From: Candidatus Aminicenantota bacterium
GTDB lineage: Bacteria; Acidobacteriota; Aminicenantia; UBA2199
Length of the DNA stretch: 8,847 nt
Assembly (NCBI GenBank): GCA_020355945.1
Contig: CP070627.1
Span: 1,214,866 to 1,223,712 of the forward strand
Direction of reading: 5' to 3'
The position numbers and the translations under genes were made by a program. The notes under the pieces were generated by a model that saw only the letters and a program-made list of their open reading frames with translations, was not told the origin of the DNA and did no database searches. Positions 1 to 6,362 of this stretch are shown piece after piece (position 1 is the first letter of the stretch; the number at the start of each line of letters is the position of its first letter).

Positions 1-1946
1 GTAGCCTGGATAACCTTTTCCACAGGACCGGGCTCTTGAAATTCAGATAAAATAGTATAACTAAAGAGAGACAATTGGGTTTCAGCTATCCCAAGGGGGG
101 TGGGGCTTAATAATACAGGCCAGAAGTCCTCATCTTCTTGTCCTGTTTCCCGGTCCAGGTTAGATATCCACTTTTCCCGGTCAGAAGCATCCCAGTTCCA
201 CCGGGGGGTAACCAGCCGAACCTCGGGTTCCAGGCCAAAGGTTAACTTTACAAAGTCTCTATTATGCTCTTCAACGATTTCTTTTCCCTTTTGTCTCAAG
301 ATTTTCTCTTTCATACTTTGCATGGAATGGCTTATTATTTTTTCATCCATCTGTCGTTTTTTCAATTCCAGGTCAAAAACATCGGCAAGGATCTCTTTCT
401 CTTTTGCGGGCAGTGAGGGAATGCTGGCTTCAATAAACCCTACAAATGATTTAATAAAAGAAACACCGGTATCATTACTGTCCAACTGACTGCCATGAAG
501 AAACGCATTTAATTTTTGCGACATGATTTTTGCGGAAACCCAAAGCGTTCGCTTGAAATCTTTTTGGAACAACTGCTTTTGCAAGTCTGCCAGGGAAATG
601 GAAATATAAGGATAAAGAGATAAAGATGCGGATTCCCCGGGACGTAGTGTTTTATCGATAGTCGGTACCAAAACAGATGGAACGTGAAACGGCTCTAACA
701 AGCGCAGTAAAAAGTAACCAATACCAGCATTGCCCATAAACAGGCTCCTGTCTTCTTTTTTCCCGGCAAAACCAAACCCGGAGAGGTAAAGGTTGTTTTT
801 TTTGTGATAATCAAGGGCTTTTCGGGCAATGGTTTCAGCCATAGAGAGGTATTTTTCTTCACCGAAGATTTGATGAGCATATAAGAATAATTCGGCATTA
901 CCACCGCTGCCGTGGCAAAGGATAAAGGCAGGTTCGGACTGTTGGGATTGGATATCTGTTGACAGGCTTTTTTCCACAGCAATTTGTACTTCATCTTTAT
1001 AAACCGGTTTTTTCAATAATTGGTAGGCCCGAACCCGGGATAACCCAATCCCTGCTGCACCGTGACACCAGGCATTCATATTACCGGGCCTGGTAAAAAA
1101 ATCCAGGTCTCCTTGCAAAAAAGCATTTCGGTGCTTTTGTTCATCTTCATCAGAATATATGCCTTTGCGCAGGTCCGGCCAGTTTTTGTCCAGTTTGGCT
1201 TCCTGGTAAAAATAACGTTCGTATAAAAACGCTTGTTCCGCTGCCCGGTAAAAGGCATCATTTTGGAAATAGTGCCCCAGTTCCAGGAACACAAACCCAA
1301 TGCCGGCCGCACCATGGGAAAAGCCGCAAAGTCCGTTAATAGAGAGAGGAGAACGGTCCCAATACAGACCCGCAGGCCCATGAAAAGCACTCTCCAAAAG
1401 ATGTCTGATAAGTACATCAATGTCTTCCAATATCCACTTTTCACCAGTGACGGCATGCAAATGCAGTAACCCTAAAAGAGCCCCGGAACGGCCATTAATC
1501 AAATCATCCGCCTTATTATTACCTTCGAAGGTATTATTCCCAGCTCTGGCAATGAAGAGTGCTCTTTCCAGGTATTCCTCTTCCCGGGTGAAGTCATGCA
1601 TCCGCAGCAGCGTGTAAGGGACACCCATACGGCCGGTAAAAAAAGCATAAAAATCCGAAGGATTCTTTTCACAGTAATTTACCACCCATTTCATACCTGC
1701 CACAGCCGCCTCCATATATCGAGGGTCCCGGGTCTGTTTATACAGCTCCAGGAAAAAGAGAACAATTCCCGAAACCCCGGTATAAATACTTTCCGATTTT
1801 GAAAAGGAAATATGGTGTTGTAGGTCCATGGTCATGGTTTTCCAGTACATGCCCTGTTCATCCGTTTCTGCTTCTGCCAATAACTGGTCCCCAATGTGCC
1901 GAGCTTCATTTAACAAACATTCTTTTAATTCTTTATTCATCTTCAT
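1..1946 (-). CDS. LanC-family cyclase with long C-terminal extension (3' end outside window)
   Basis: The frame is open from the ATG at 1946 to the left edge: 648 codons and no stop, so the C-terminus is missing. GGAGG at 1954-1958 lies 7 nt before this ATG; a second ATG at 1940 would be 13 nt away, so 1946 is preferred. Residues about 45-425 form a LanC-like alpha/alpha barrel: YTGVSG near the start, DLING with Asp148, GFSHGAAG with His211, WCHG with Cys294, LCHG with Cys344-His345, and GNAGIG from 405. Cys294, Cys344 and His345 match the zinc ligands of NisC (Cys284, Cys330, His331); zinc activates the Cys thiol that adds to dehydrated Ser/Thr to form lanthionine. The N-terminus has no room for a LanM dehydratase. 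Residues about 430-648 are outside the barrel: a helical, Lys/Glu-rich part, then VRLVTPRW (Arg582) and a PVLLSPTPLG...VEKVI segment resembling a PqqD-like winged helix (low certainty). No precursor peptide is visible. It could also be a LanC-like protein with a non-lanthipeptide role. Confidence 0.88.
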   Translation of the reverse strand, partial: MKMNKELKECLLNEARHIGDQLLAEAETDEQGMYWKTMTMDLQHHISFSKSESIYTGVSGIVLFFLELYKQTRDPRYMEAAVAGMKWVVNYCEKNPSDFYAFFTGRMGVPYTLLRMHDFTREEEYLERALFIARAGNNTFEGNNKADDLINGRSGALLGLLHLHAVTGEKWILEDIDVLIRHLLESAFHGPAGLYWDRSPLSINGLCGFSHGAAGIGFVFLELGHYFQNDAFYRAAEQAFLYERYFYQEAKLDKNWPDLRKGIYSDEDEQKHRNAFLQGDLDFFTRPGNMNAWCHGAAGIGLSRVRAYQLLKKPVYKDEVQIAVEKSLSTDIQSQQSEPAFILCHGSGGNAELFLYAHQIFGEEKYLSMAETIARKALDYHKKNNLYLSGFGFAGKKEDRSLFMGNAGIGYFLLRLLEPFHVPSVLVPTIDKTLRPGESASLSLYPYISISLADLQKQLFQKDFKRTLWVSAKIMSQKLNAFLHGSQLDSNDTGVSFIKSFVGFIEASIPSLPAKEKEILADVFDLELKKRQMDEKIISHSMQSMKEKILRQKGKEIVEEHNRDFVKLTFGLEPEVRLVTPRWNWDASDREKWISNLDRETGQEDEDFWPVLLSPTPLGIAETQLSLFSYTILSEFQEPGPVEKVIQA

Positions 1947-1953
1947 TCTTCTG

Positions 1954-1958
1954 CCTCC
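1954..1958 (-). promoter_or_regulatory. Ribosome binding site of the LanC-family gene
   Basis: The minus strand reads GGAGG here, 7 nt before the ATG at 1946. It decides between the two in-frame ATGs (1946 and 1940). It directly abuts the GC-rich palindromes at 1960-1978, so their folding could hide or expose it; that is inference. Confidence 0.65.
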
Positions 1959-1959
1959 G

Positions 1960-2020
1960 GCGGGCCCGCGGCGCGGGCACCCTATTAGGGGGGGCGCTTT
2001 TTAAAAAAACTGCCCCCCCT
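1960..2020 (-). repeat. Composite palindromic element in the LanC leader
   Basis: Three kinds of inverted repeat are stacked in 61 nt. The outer one has 9-bp perfect arms, AGGGGGGGC at 1987-1995 and GCCCCCCCT at 2012-2020, with a 16-nt loop made mostly of T5/A7. Next, CCCTA (1980-1984) and TAGGG (1986-1990) are complementary. Last, GCCCGC (1964-1969) and GCGGGC (1973-1978) form a stem with a 3-nt loop, overlapping the 10-bp palindrome GCGGGCCCGC at 1960-1969. The element sits about 100 nt downstream of the AOR stop and ends next to the LanC ribosome binding site. It could end AOR transcription, control LanC translation, or be a REP-like mobile palindrome. There is no T-run after a stem on the minus strand, so a classical intrinsic terminator is not supported. 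Confidence 0.6.
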
Positions 2021-2086
2021 TGCCCCGTGAAACATCCGCAAAAACTTTTTATTAAGATGGTTCGTATCTTTCGAGACATACTTTTC

Positions 2087-2113
2087 TCTGTGCTCTCTGT
2101 GTCCTCTGTGGCT
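2087..2113 (-). repeat. CACAGAG-type dispersed spacer repeat, copy 1
   Basis: On the minus strand this reads as a run of CACAGAG units (CCACAGAGGACACAGAG then AGCACAGAG), starting a few bases after the AOR stop. The 18-mer GCCACAGAGGACACAGAG (2095-2112) recurs exactly at 8420-8437. Repeats of this pattern are widespread in intergenic DNA of many environmental bacteria; their function is unknown to me. Confidence 0.7.
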
Positions 2114-2118
2114 TTATT

Positions 2119-4083
2119 TCACTTAACAAGCTCTCCCAATCCCAACTCCTCGATCGTCTCCGGCGTCGGTACCCCACTCTCCGGGTCCCAACCAATCTCA
2201 CGCCAATAATCACTCATCATCTTGCCAAGATCAAAACTCCGCCCTTGATTAGGTCCAACAACCTGCGGCGGATTCCCAACGGATCGCGGATGAGCCTTAA
2301 GCGCTAGTGGATCAATACCATGCTTAATATTAAAAAGCTGCTTAACCGTTTGTACCCGCCTGCCTAATTCCATATATTCTCCAGGTTTCCTATCCCAGCC
2401 TGCGGCCGCATTCATCCACTCAAAAATCGGCACCCGGTGAACACCAACCAGGGCCCCAAAAAGACAAAGCCCGGCACCATTATAAAACTGGCTAAAACAA
2501 CTATTGGCCACCGCACTCACCGCCTTCTGTCTGTCAGCAACATACTTACTTTTAACCGTTATCAAAGGTTTGGGCCTGGGTAAACCTTTAACCCTTTTCC
2601 ACAATGCATAAAGTTCATAATACTGCTGGGCACCAACCGTATGCCTGCCAGGTGCAGGGTCCACACTGGCATGAAGACCATAACCCGGATCATTCCGAGG
2701 ATCATGCATGGGTAACTCTTGCCCACCTACAACCATGGCAAACGCTTCACTTCCTTTTCCTAATTTCTTTACTGCTTTTTTCACTCCATCTGCAAAGATA
2801 TCTCCAATACCTTCCCGCTTCACCATCATCTCAACTAGCTTTATAATGGCTTCGCTATTTCCCCAGGTTAGTTGAAGGTCGCCTGTATCCTCCGAGGTAA
2901 TAATACCTTCCTCAAAACACTCGATGGCAAACGCAACCGTGCCTCCGGCAGATATAGTGTCCATGCCGGCGCGGTTTAGTAAATCATTAATACAAAAAAT
3001 ACTCTCCAGGTCATTATTCAAGAGCAAACCGCCAAGACTCATGACAGACTCATATTCCGGTTTATGAGTCTCTTCCTGTTTTCCTTTTATGTTTATGGTA
3101 CATATTCCGCCGCATCCCATCGGACATGAATAGCAGTGGTATCTTCTTTTCACCCGTTCAATAAGCCTGTCTGCGTTGATAGTCTTTGAGAGTTGCCTGG
3201 GATAATCTTTGCTGGTTCCTTTCCAATTTTTTATAGGTGCGTCTCCACATTCCACGGAGAATTGGTTTAAACTTGACGTTCCCCATTTTTCGAACATCGA
3301 TGCAAAGAATTTTGTCGGTATCGGAGGTACGGCTTTTAGCTTCCCGAGTATTTTTCCAAACCAATACATGGAATTGCCACCAGGCAGAGGTAGTCCTGCG
3401 GATTTTTTTTTGCATATCTTGCTCAATCGTTTCATTTCAGTGCTGTTGGCCGGTTGAATCGGCAGGGAACCTTCCAATACAATCGCTTTTAGCCGTTTTG
3501 AACCCATTACCGCACCTAACCCGGAACGGGCTGCGATGCGTCCTTTGTCATTACAAATCCCGGAAATCAACGACAATTTTTCTCCGGCAGTGCCAATACA
3601 TACCACCGCAGGTTTCTTTTTTTGAGAGCGTGAGAGAAGGATTTCTTCTGTTGTAATGGTGTCTTTTCCCCAGAGATCATCTGCCGGGAGAATTTTTGGT
3701 TCTTTGTCGTCAATATGGAGATATACCGGGGTTTTAGCTGTACCTGAAATAAATATCCCGTCGTAACCGCATTTTTTAATAGCAGGTGAAAAATTGCCGC
3801 CGCAGTTGGCCTCTCCCCATGTACCGGTTAACGGAGATTTGGCTGCTGTCATCCACCGTCCGGTAAAAAGGCTGCCTGTTCCTGTCAGCAAACCGGAAAC
3901 AAAAGCCAGTATGTTATCCGGACCTAAAGGATCAGCTCCTGCCGGGATTTTTTCATATAAAATCCTGGCAGCCAGGCCAATGCCTGATAAATAGTTATAA
4001 TAGATATCCTCTGGCAACTGTTCCTCATTACACTGTTTCTTTGTAAGATCAACCCAAAGAATTTTTCCTGTATAAGCGGTCAT
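2119..4083 (-). CDS. Tungsten-type aldehyde:ferredoxin oxidoreductase (AOR family)
   Basis: AOR-family enzymes oxidise aldehydes to carboxylic acids with a bis-pterin tungsten (or molybdenum) cofactor and pass electrons to ferredoxin in the cytoplasm. The 654-residue protein is slightly longer than the usual 600-630. The N-terminal domain starts typically (TGKILWVDLT) and carries the GxGSLFTGRW...SPLTGTWGEANCGG region (about 68-96). The [4Fe-4S] ligands are CYSCPMGC (Cys317, Cys320, Cys324) plus the distant Cys540 in GAGLCLFG. Family motifs PEYE (342-345), MDTISAGG (374-381) and HDPRNDPGYG (460-469) are present, so the enzyme looks intact. AAGGA precedes the ATG with a 6-nt spacer, supporting this start. 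The substrate cannot be read from sequence. No ferredoxin, MoaD-like or transporter gene adjoins it here. The next gene in the same direction is the LanC-family gene, 172 nt away; whether they work together is unknown. Confidence 0.95.
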   Translation of the reverse strand: MTAYTGKILWVDLTKKQCNEEQLPEDIYYNYLSGIGLAARILYEKIPAGADPLGPDNILAFVSGLLTGTGSLFTGRWMTAAKSPLTGTWGEANCGGNFSPAIKKCGYDGIFISGTAKTPVYLHIDDKEPKILPADDLWGKDTITTEEILLSRSQKKKPAVVCIGTAGEKLSLISGICNDKGRIAARSGLGAVMGSKRLKAIVLEGSLPIQPANSTEMKRLSKICKKKSAGLPLPGGNSMYWFGKILGKLKAVPPIPTKFFASMFEKWGTSSLNQFSVECGDAPIKNWKGTSKDYPRQLSKTINADRLIERVKRRYHCYSCPMGCGGICTINIKGKQEETHKPEYESVMSLGGLLLNNDLESIFCINDLLNRAGMDTISAGGTVAFAIECFEEGIITSEDTGDLQLTWGNSEAIIKLVEMMVKREGIGDIFADGVKKAVKKLGKGSEAFAMVVGGQELPMHDPRNDPGYGLHASVDPAPGRHTVGAQQYYELYALWKRVKGLPRPKPLITVKSKYVADRQKAVSAVANSCFSQFYNGAGLCLFGALVGVHRVPIFEWMNAAAGWDRKPGEYMELGRRVQTVKQLFNIKHGIDPLALKAHPRSVGNPPQVVGPNQGRSFDLGKMMSDYWREIGWDPESGVPTPETIEELGLGELVK

Positions 4084-4140
4084 ATGATTTCCTTATATTC
4101 TTTTCCTGTTCTTTTTTCTATTGTAGGGGTTTGATTCATA

Positions 4141-4184
4141 TTTTTCTTCGCGTCCCTTCATGCTTCACCGTGTCTTCGCGGCTT
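4141..4184 (-). repeat. CGAAGACAC-type dispersed spacer repeat
   Basis: On the minus strand the spacer before AOR reads GCCGCGAAGACACGGTGAAG, continuing with GAAGGGACGCGAAG. These are short purine-rich GAAG/CGAAG units spaced by about 6-9 nt. The style matches the CACAGAG repeats at 2087-2113 and 8410-8437, but the units differ and there is no long exact match. It lies 58 nt upstream of the AOR start and shows no coding potential. Confidence 0.5.
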
Positions 4185-4241
4185 ATCTTCATAGCAAAGA
4201 GAATTCACGGGTGTTTCGTTTTCTCTAAACTTAATTTCCAT

Positions 4242-4266
4242 GGGATTTAATTTTACACTAAATCCC
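4242..4266 (-). promoter_or_regulatory. Hairpin in the putative AOR leader
   Basis: GGGATTTA (4242-4249) and TAAATCCC (4259-4266) are perfect 8-bp arms with a 9-nt AT-rich loop, about 160 nt upstream of the AOR start. If AOR is transcribed from further upstream, this folds in its 5' untranslated region. No T-run follows it on the minus strand. I could not match it to a known riboswitch class, including the molybdenum/tungsten cofactor motif. Confidence 0.35.
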
Positions 4267-4329
4267 GTTTATATTCAAAAATATTTTAAACATCTCCTTT
4301 TTTCTTTCTTGTTTTTTATCTCACCTCCT
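4258..4329 (-). other. Orphan Shine-Dalgarno sequences with an 11-codon reading frame
   Basis: The minus strand carries AGGAGGTGA at 4321-4329, a near-perfect complement to the end of 16S rRNA, but no ATG, GTG or TTG lies at normal spacing behind it. Further on, AAAAGGAG is followed at once by an ATG (4291-4293) opening an 11-codon frame (MFKIFLNINGI) that stops at 4258-4260, inside the hairpin at 4242-4266. It could be the remnant of a lost gene start, a leader peptide upstream of AOR, or a chance match in purine-rich DNA. The spacing of the second site is too short to be good. Confidence 0.25.
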
Positions 4330-4380
4330 ATTATTTGTCTGGCATTTTTTTCTTTATGTTACTTTTTTCCTTTAAACAGC

Positions 4381-4420
4381 CCGGACAAGCCGGAACCAAA
4401 AAGGTTGTGGGCTTGTCCGG
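4381..4420 (-). terminator. Perfect 11-bp hairpin after the large exported protein gene
   Basis: CCGGACAAGCC (4381-4391) and GGCTTGTCCGG (4410-4420) are perfect inverted arms. The 18-nt loop has its own 4-bp stem, AACC (4394-4397) with GGTT (4403-4406). It lies 40 nt beyond the stop of the exported protein gene, a usual place for a terminator. The minus strand after the stem reads GCTGTTTAAAGG rather than a T-run, so it may act with Rho, protect the mRNA 3' end, or be a palindromic repeat. Confidence 0.5.
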
Positions 4421-4459
4421 AAATTACAAACAAAATTTGTTATCAGTTAACTGTTATCG

Positions 4460-6340
4460 TCATCCATTCATTATTTCGGTCAATCCAGTGATGAGGATGT
4501 TAATCCAATTATTCAACTGGGATTGGGCCTGGCAGTCGATGAGCCAGTCATTTTTATCCGCTGCACCGGAGGTGAAACAGCCGTCCATTTTCTTGTAAAT
4601 GTCGTTTAACAGTTTGTTGATGGCATCAAGATATTGACCTGAATCGATTGCCGCGATGACCTGGTCCAGTTTATTAAGCAGGGCATTTCTCCGGTTTTGG
4701 GCATTTTTAGCGAAGGTGGTGTTGGGGAGATTGGCGATGATATTCTTTATAAGTACTACTCCTCCTTGGGGCGATATGATTTCTATTTGCAGAGAATGGT
4801 GCGTTTCCTGGTTACCGGCGTTATCCATGGCCCAGTATTCGATCGTGTAGGTGCCTACCTGGTTGAGGTTGATGGTGGCTTTTGAATTGAACACCACTGT
4901 TTCACTGCCGTTAATTATATAGTGAATCTCCTTAACGCCGGACATCGTGTCCGATGCTTCCAGGATGATGGTGGCGTGGTTGATGTAGATATTCCCGGAA
5001 CCGTTTCCATGAATCGCAGCAGTTGTTTCAGGATTCACGGTATCAACTTTGAAGCTGTAAAAATTATGAGGACTTTCTTCGTGGCCAGCTTTATCCAGGG
5101 CGTAGTATTCGATCGTATAGGTCCCGTCACCCGGGGAAAAAACCGCCTGATCACCCTGAACGATCGTAAAGACGCTGTCTGAGTCTTTCTTATAGTAAAT
5201 TTCCTTGATCCCCGAACCGCTGTCTTCTGCTGTGATAGTCACCTGGACTGCGGATTTGAACCAGCCGTCTAAACCATCAGGAGTGGCGGGGTTGGTGGTC
5301 AAGGTGGAAACCGGTTGGAGGGTATCTTCAACAATGATTAATACATCATCTGAAGATGAAAGTTCACCATCGCTTACAAAGAGAGTAACAGTATGTACAC
5401 CGGGTGTGAACATGTGTGTCAAACTGACATCTGCATCTGTGGGCGGCGTATTGGGTGCAGGAATGGTTCCTGAGTCAAGTACTGTCTCACCTTCTTTCCA
5501 CTGGTAGGTGAGAGCATCGCCATCAGCGTCATAAGCATGACCGATCTGGGTGACTTCGGTTCCCTGGTGGGTTTCCTGTTCCACGGTTTGGGTGAGACCG
5601 GCGTCAACTTCAGGGGACTGGTTCACCCAGCTTTTAACATATATGTTATCGATCCAACCGGTGGTCCATTCCCAATTACCTTGGGGACTGGTTAGATAAC
5701 CATTTACAGCATAAAAATAGTTAAAGGTTGTATTAACAAGATTGGTGGTAAATGTTTTCGGACTCCCGGATATGTGATTTGTCCTGGCTGCATCTGAAAA
5801 AATACTAATCGTAACTTGATCCCCGAATTTTTCAATACGAACGTAATATGGTCTGCCCCTGGATATAAGAAAGTCAAGAAATAGCCTCCAATTCAAAATG
5901 TTTGTACCATTTTCATAAATTCGGAGGTCCAGGTGAGGAACGCCACCTCCTCCTGGCCAACCTGCATAAAACGCACCAAAAATACCATTTTGTGTTTCAT
6001 TTAATGTACCAGGGGTATCAGAGAAACCTATACCAACTACATTTCCATTTCCACCATGATGAATAATATTGATATCGTATTCCAGGACAAAGTCTTGCAC
6101 GGGATATTCTCTGGAAACATATCCAGGTTGGTATCTTATCCAATGGTTAAATTCCAACCGCTGGTCATAGGTGTAGTCTAATTCAATTTTGTTGAGTTCT
6201 TCTGGATCGTATTTTGTCCATTCGCCATTATCGACGCTAAAATCTTCGAAGAATTCCTGGTAACTTAAATCAGACCTTCCGCCTAACATCATTACGCTAA
6301 AAAGCGTCAAGACCGCTAAAATAAAGATTTTTTTTGTCAT
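4460..6340 (-). CDS. Exported multidomain protein: jelly-roll, PKD-like, two OmpL47-like and C-terminal helical domains
   Basis: This looks like an extracellular or surface protein of unknown role. Numbering from the preferred start, a signal peptide covers about 1-21 (KK, then a hydrophobic stretch ending LGG). There is no lipobox Cys. Residues about 28-238 look like a concanavalin-type jelly-roll (FEDFSVDNGEW...WIDNIYVKSW). About 242-340 is a PKD-like domain (NQSPEVDAG, AYDADGDALTYQW, VSDGELSSSDD). About 344-434 and 437-522 are two related beta domains ending YTIEYYALDKAGHEE and YTIEYWAMDNAGNQE, as in OmpL47/Ig-like repeats. About 527-626 is a mostly helical, FIMAH-like domain with the only two cysteines (588, 603). 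GGAGG is 5 nt before the ATG at 6340 but only 2 nt before the ATG at 6343, so 6340 is chosen. It follows the FG-GAP protein gene closely and is probably in one operon with it. The true ligand or substrate is unknown. Confidence 0.85.
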   Translation of the reverse strand: MTKKIFILAVLTLFSVMMLGGRSDLSYQEFFEDFSVDNGEWTKYDPEELNKIELDYTYDQRLEFNHWIRYQPGYVSREYPVQDFVLEYDINIIHHGGNGNVVGIGFSDTPGTLNETQNGIFGAFYAGWPGGGGVPHLDLRIYENGTNILNWRLFLDFLISRGRPYYVRIEKFGDQVTISIFSDAARTNHISGSPKTFTTNLVNTTFNYFYAVNGYLTSPQGNWEWTTGWIDNIYVKSWVNQSPEVDAGLTQTVEQETHQGTEVTQIGHAYDADGDALTYQWKEGETVLDSGTIPAPNTPPTDADVSLTHMFTPGVHTVTLFVSDGELSSSDDVLIIVEDTLQPVSTLTTNPATPDGLDGWFKSAVQVTITAEDSGSGIKEIYYKKDSDSVFTIVQGDQAVFSPGDGTYTIEYYALDKAGHEESPHNFYSFKVDTVNPETTAAIHGNGSGNIYINHATIILEASDTMSGVKEIHYIINGSETVVFNSKATINLNQVGTYTIEYWAMDNAGNQETHHSLQIEIISPQGGVVLIKNIIANLPNTTFAKNAQNRRNALLNKLDQVIAAIDSGQYLDAINKLLNDIYKKMDGCFTSGAADKNDWLIDCQAQSQLNNWINILITGLTEIMNG

Positions 6341-6345
6341 CATCT

Positions 6346-6350
6346 CCTCC
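6346..6350 (-). promoter_or_regulatory. Ribosome binding site deciding between two tandem ATGs
   Basis: The minus strand reads AGGAGGAGATGATG. GGAGG is 2 nt from the first ATG (6343) and 5 nt from the second (6340). The neighbouring FG-GAP gene uses exactly 5 nt between GGAGG (7463-7467) and its ATG, which favours 6340. Either choice changes the protein by one Met only. Confidence 0.6.
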
Positions 6351-6362
6351 TATTGTTGTTTG

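Noticed and set aside
695..1456. Two minus-strand frames (695-994 and 1076-1456) that could be read as separate small genes
   Set aside because: They are in another frame than the zinc-motif-bearing LanC frame and encode no family motif; the LanC frame is continuous through both.
2087..2113. CACAGAG repeats as a CRISPR array
   Set aside because: Units are 7-9 nt and contiguous, without spacers of 25-40 nt, and no cas gene is present.
100..2209. Several plus-strand and off-frame open frames of 60-140 codons across the LanC region
   Set aside because: They lie opposite or out of frame with a 648-codon frame that carries LanC motifs from end to end; their translations show no recognisable domain and have poor starts.
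4084..4380. Molybdenum/tungsten cofactor riboswitch upstream of AOR
   Set aside because: The spacer has one 8-bp hairpin only, and I could not recognise the multi-stem conserved core of that riboswitch class. A covariance-model search would decide.
4443..4453. Palindrome CAGTTAACTG just behind the exported protein stop as an operator
   Set aside because: A single 10-bp palindrome behind a gene, not near a promoter, with no second copy in the window.
4240..4598. Plus-strand hydrophobic frames that could look like small membrane proteins
   Set aside because: They are T-rich spacer DNA read in a hydrophobic-biased frame, with no ribosome binding site, and one overlaps the end of the exported protein gene.
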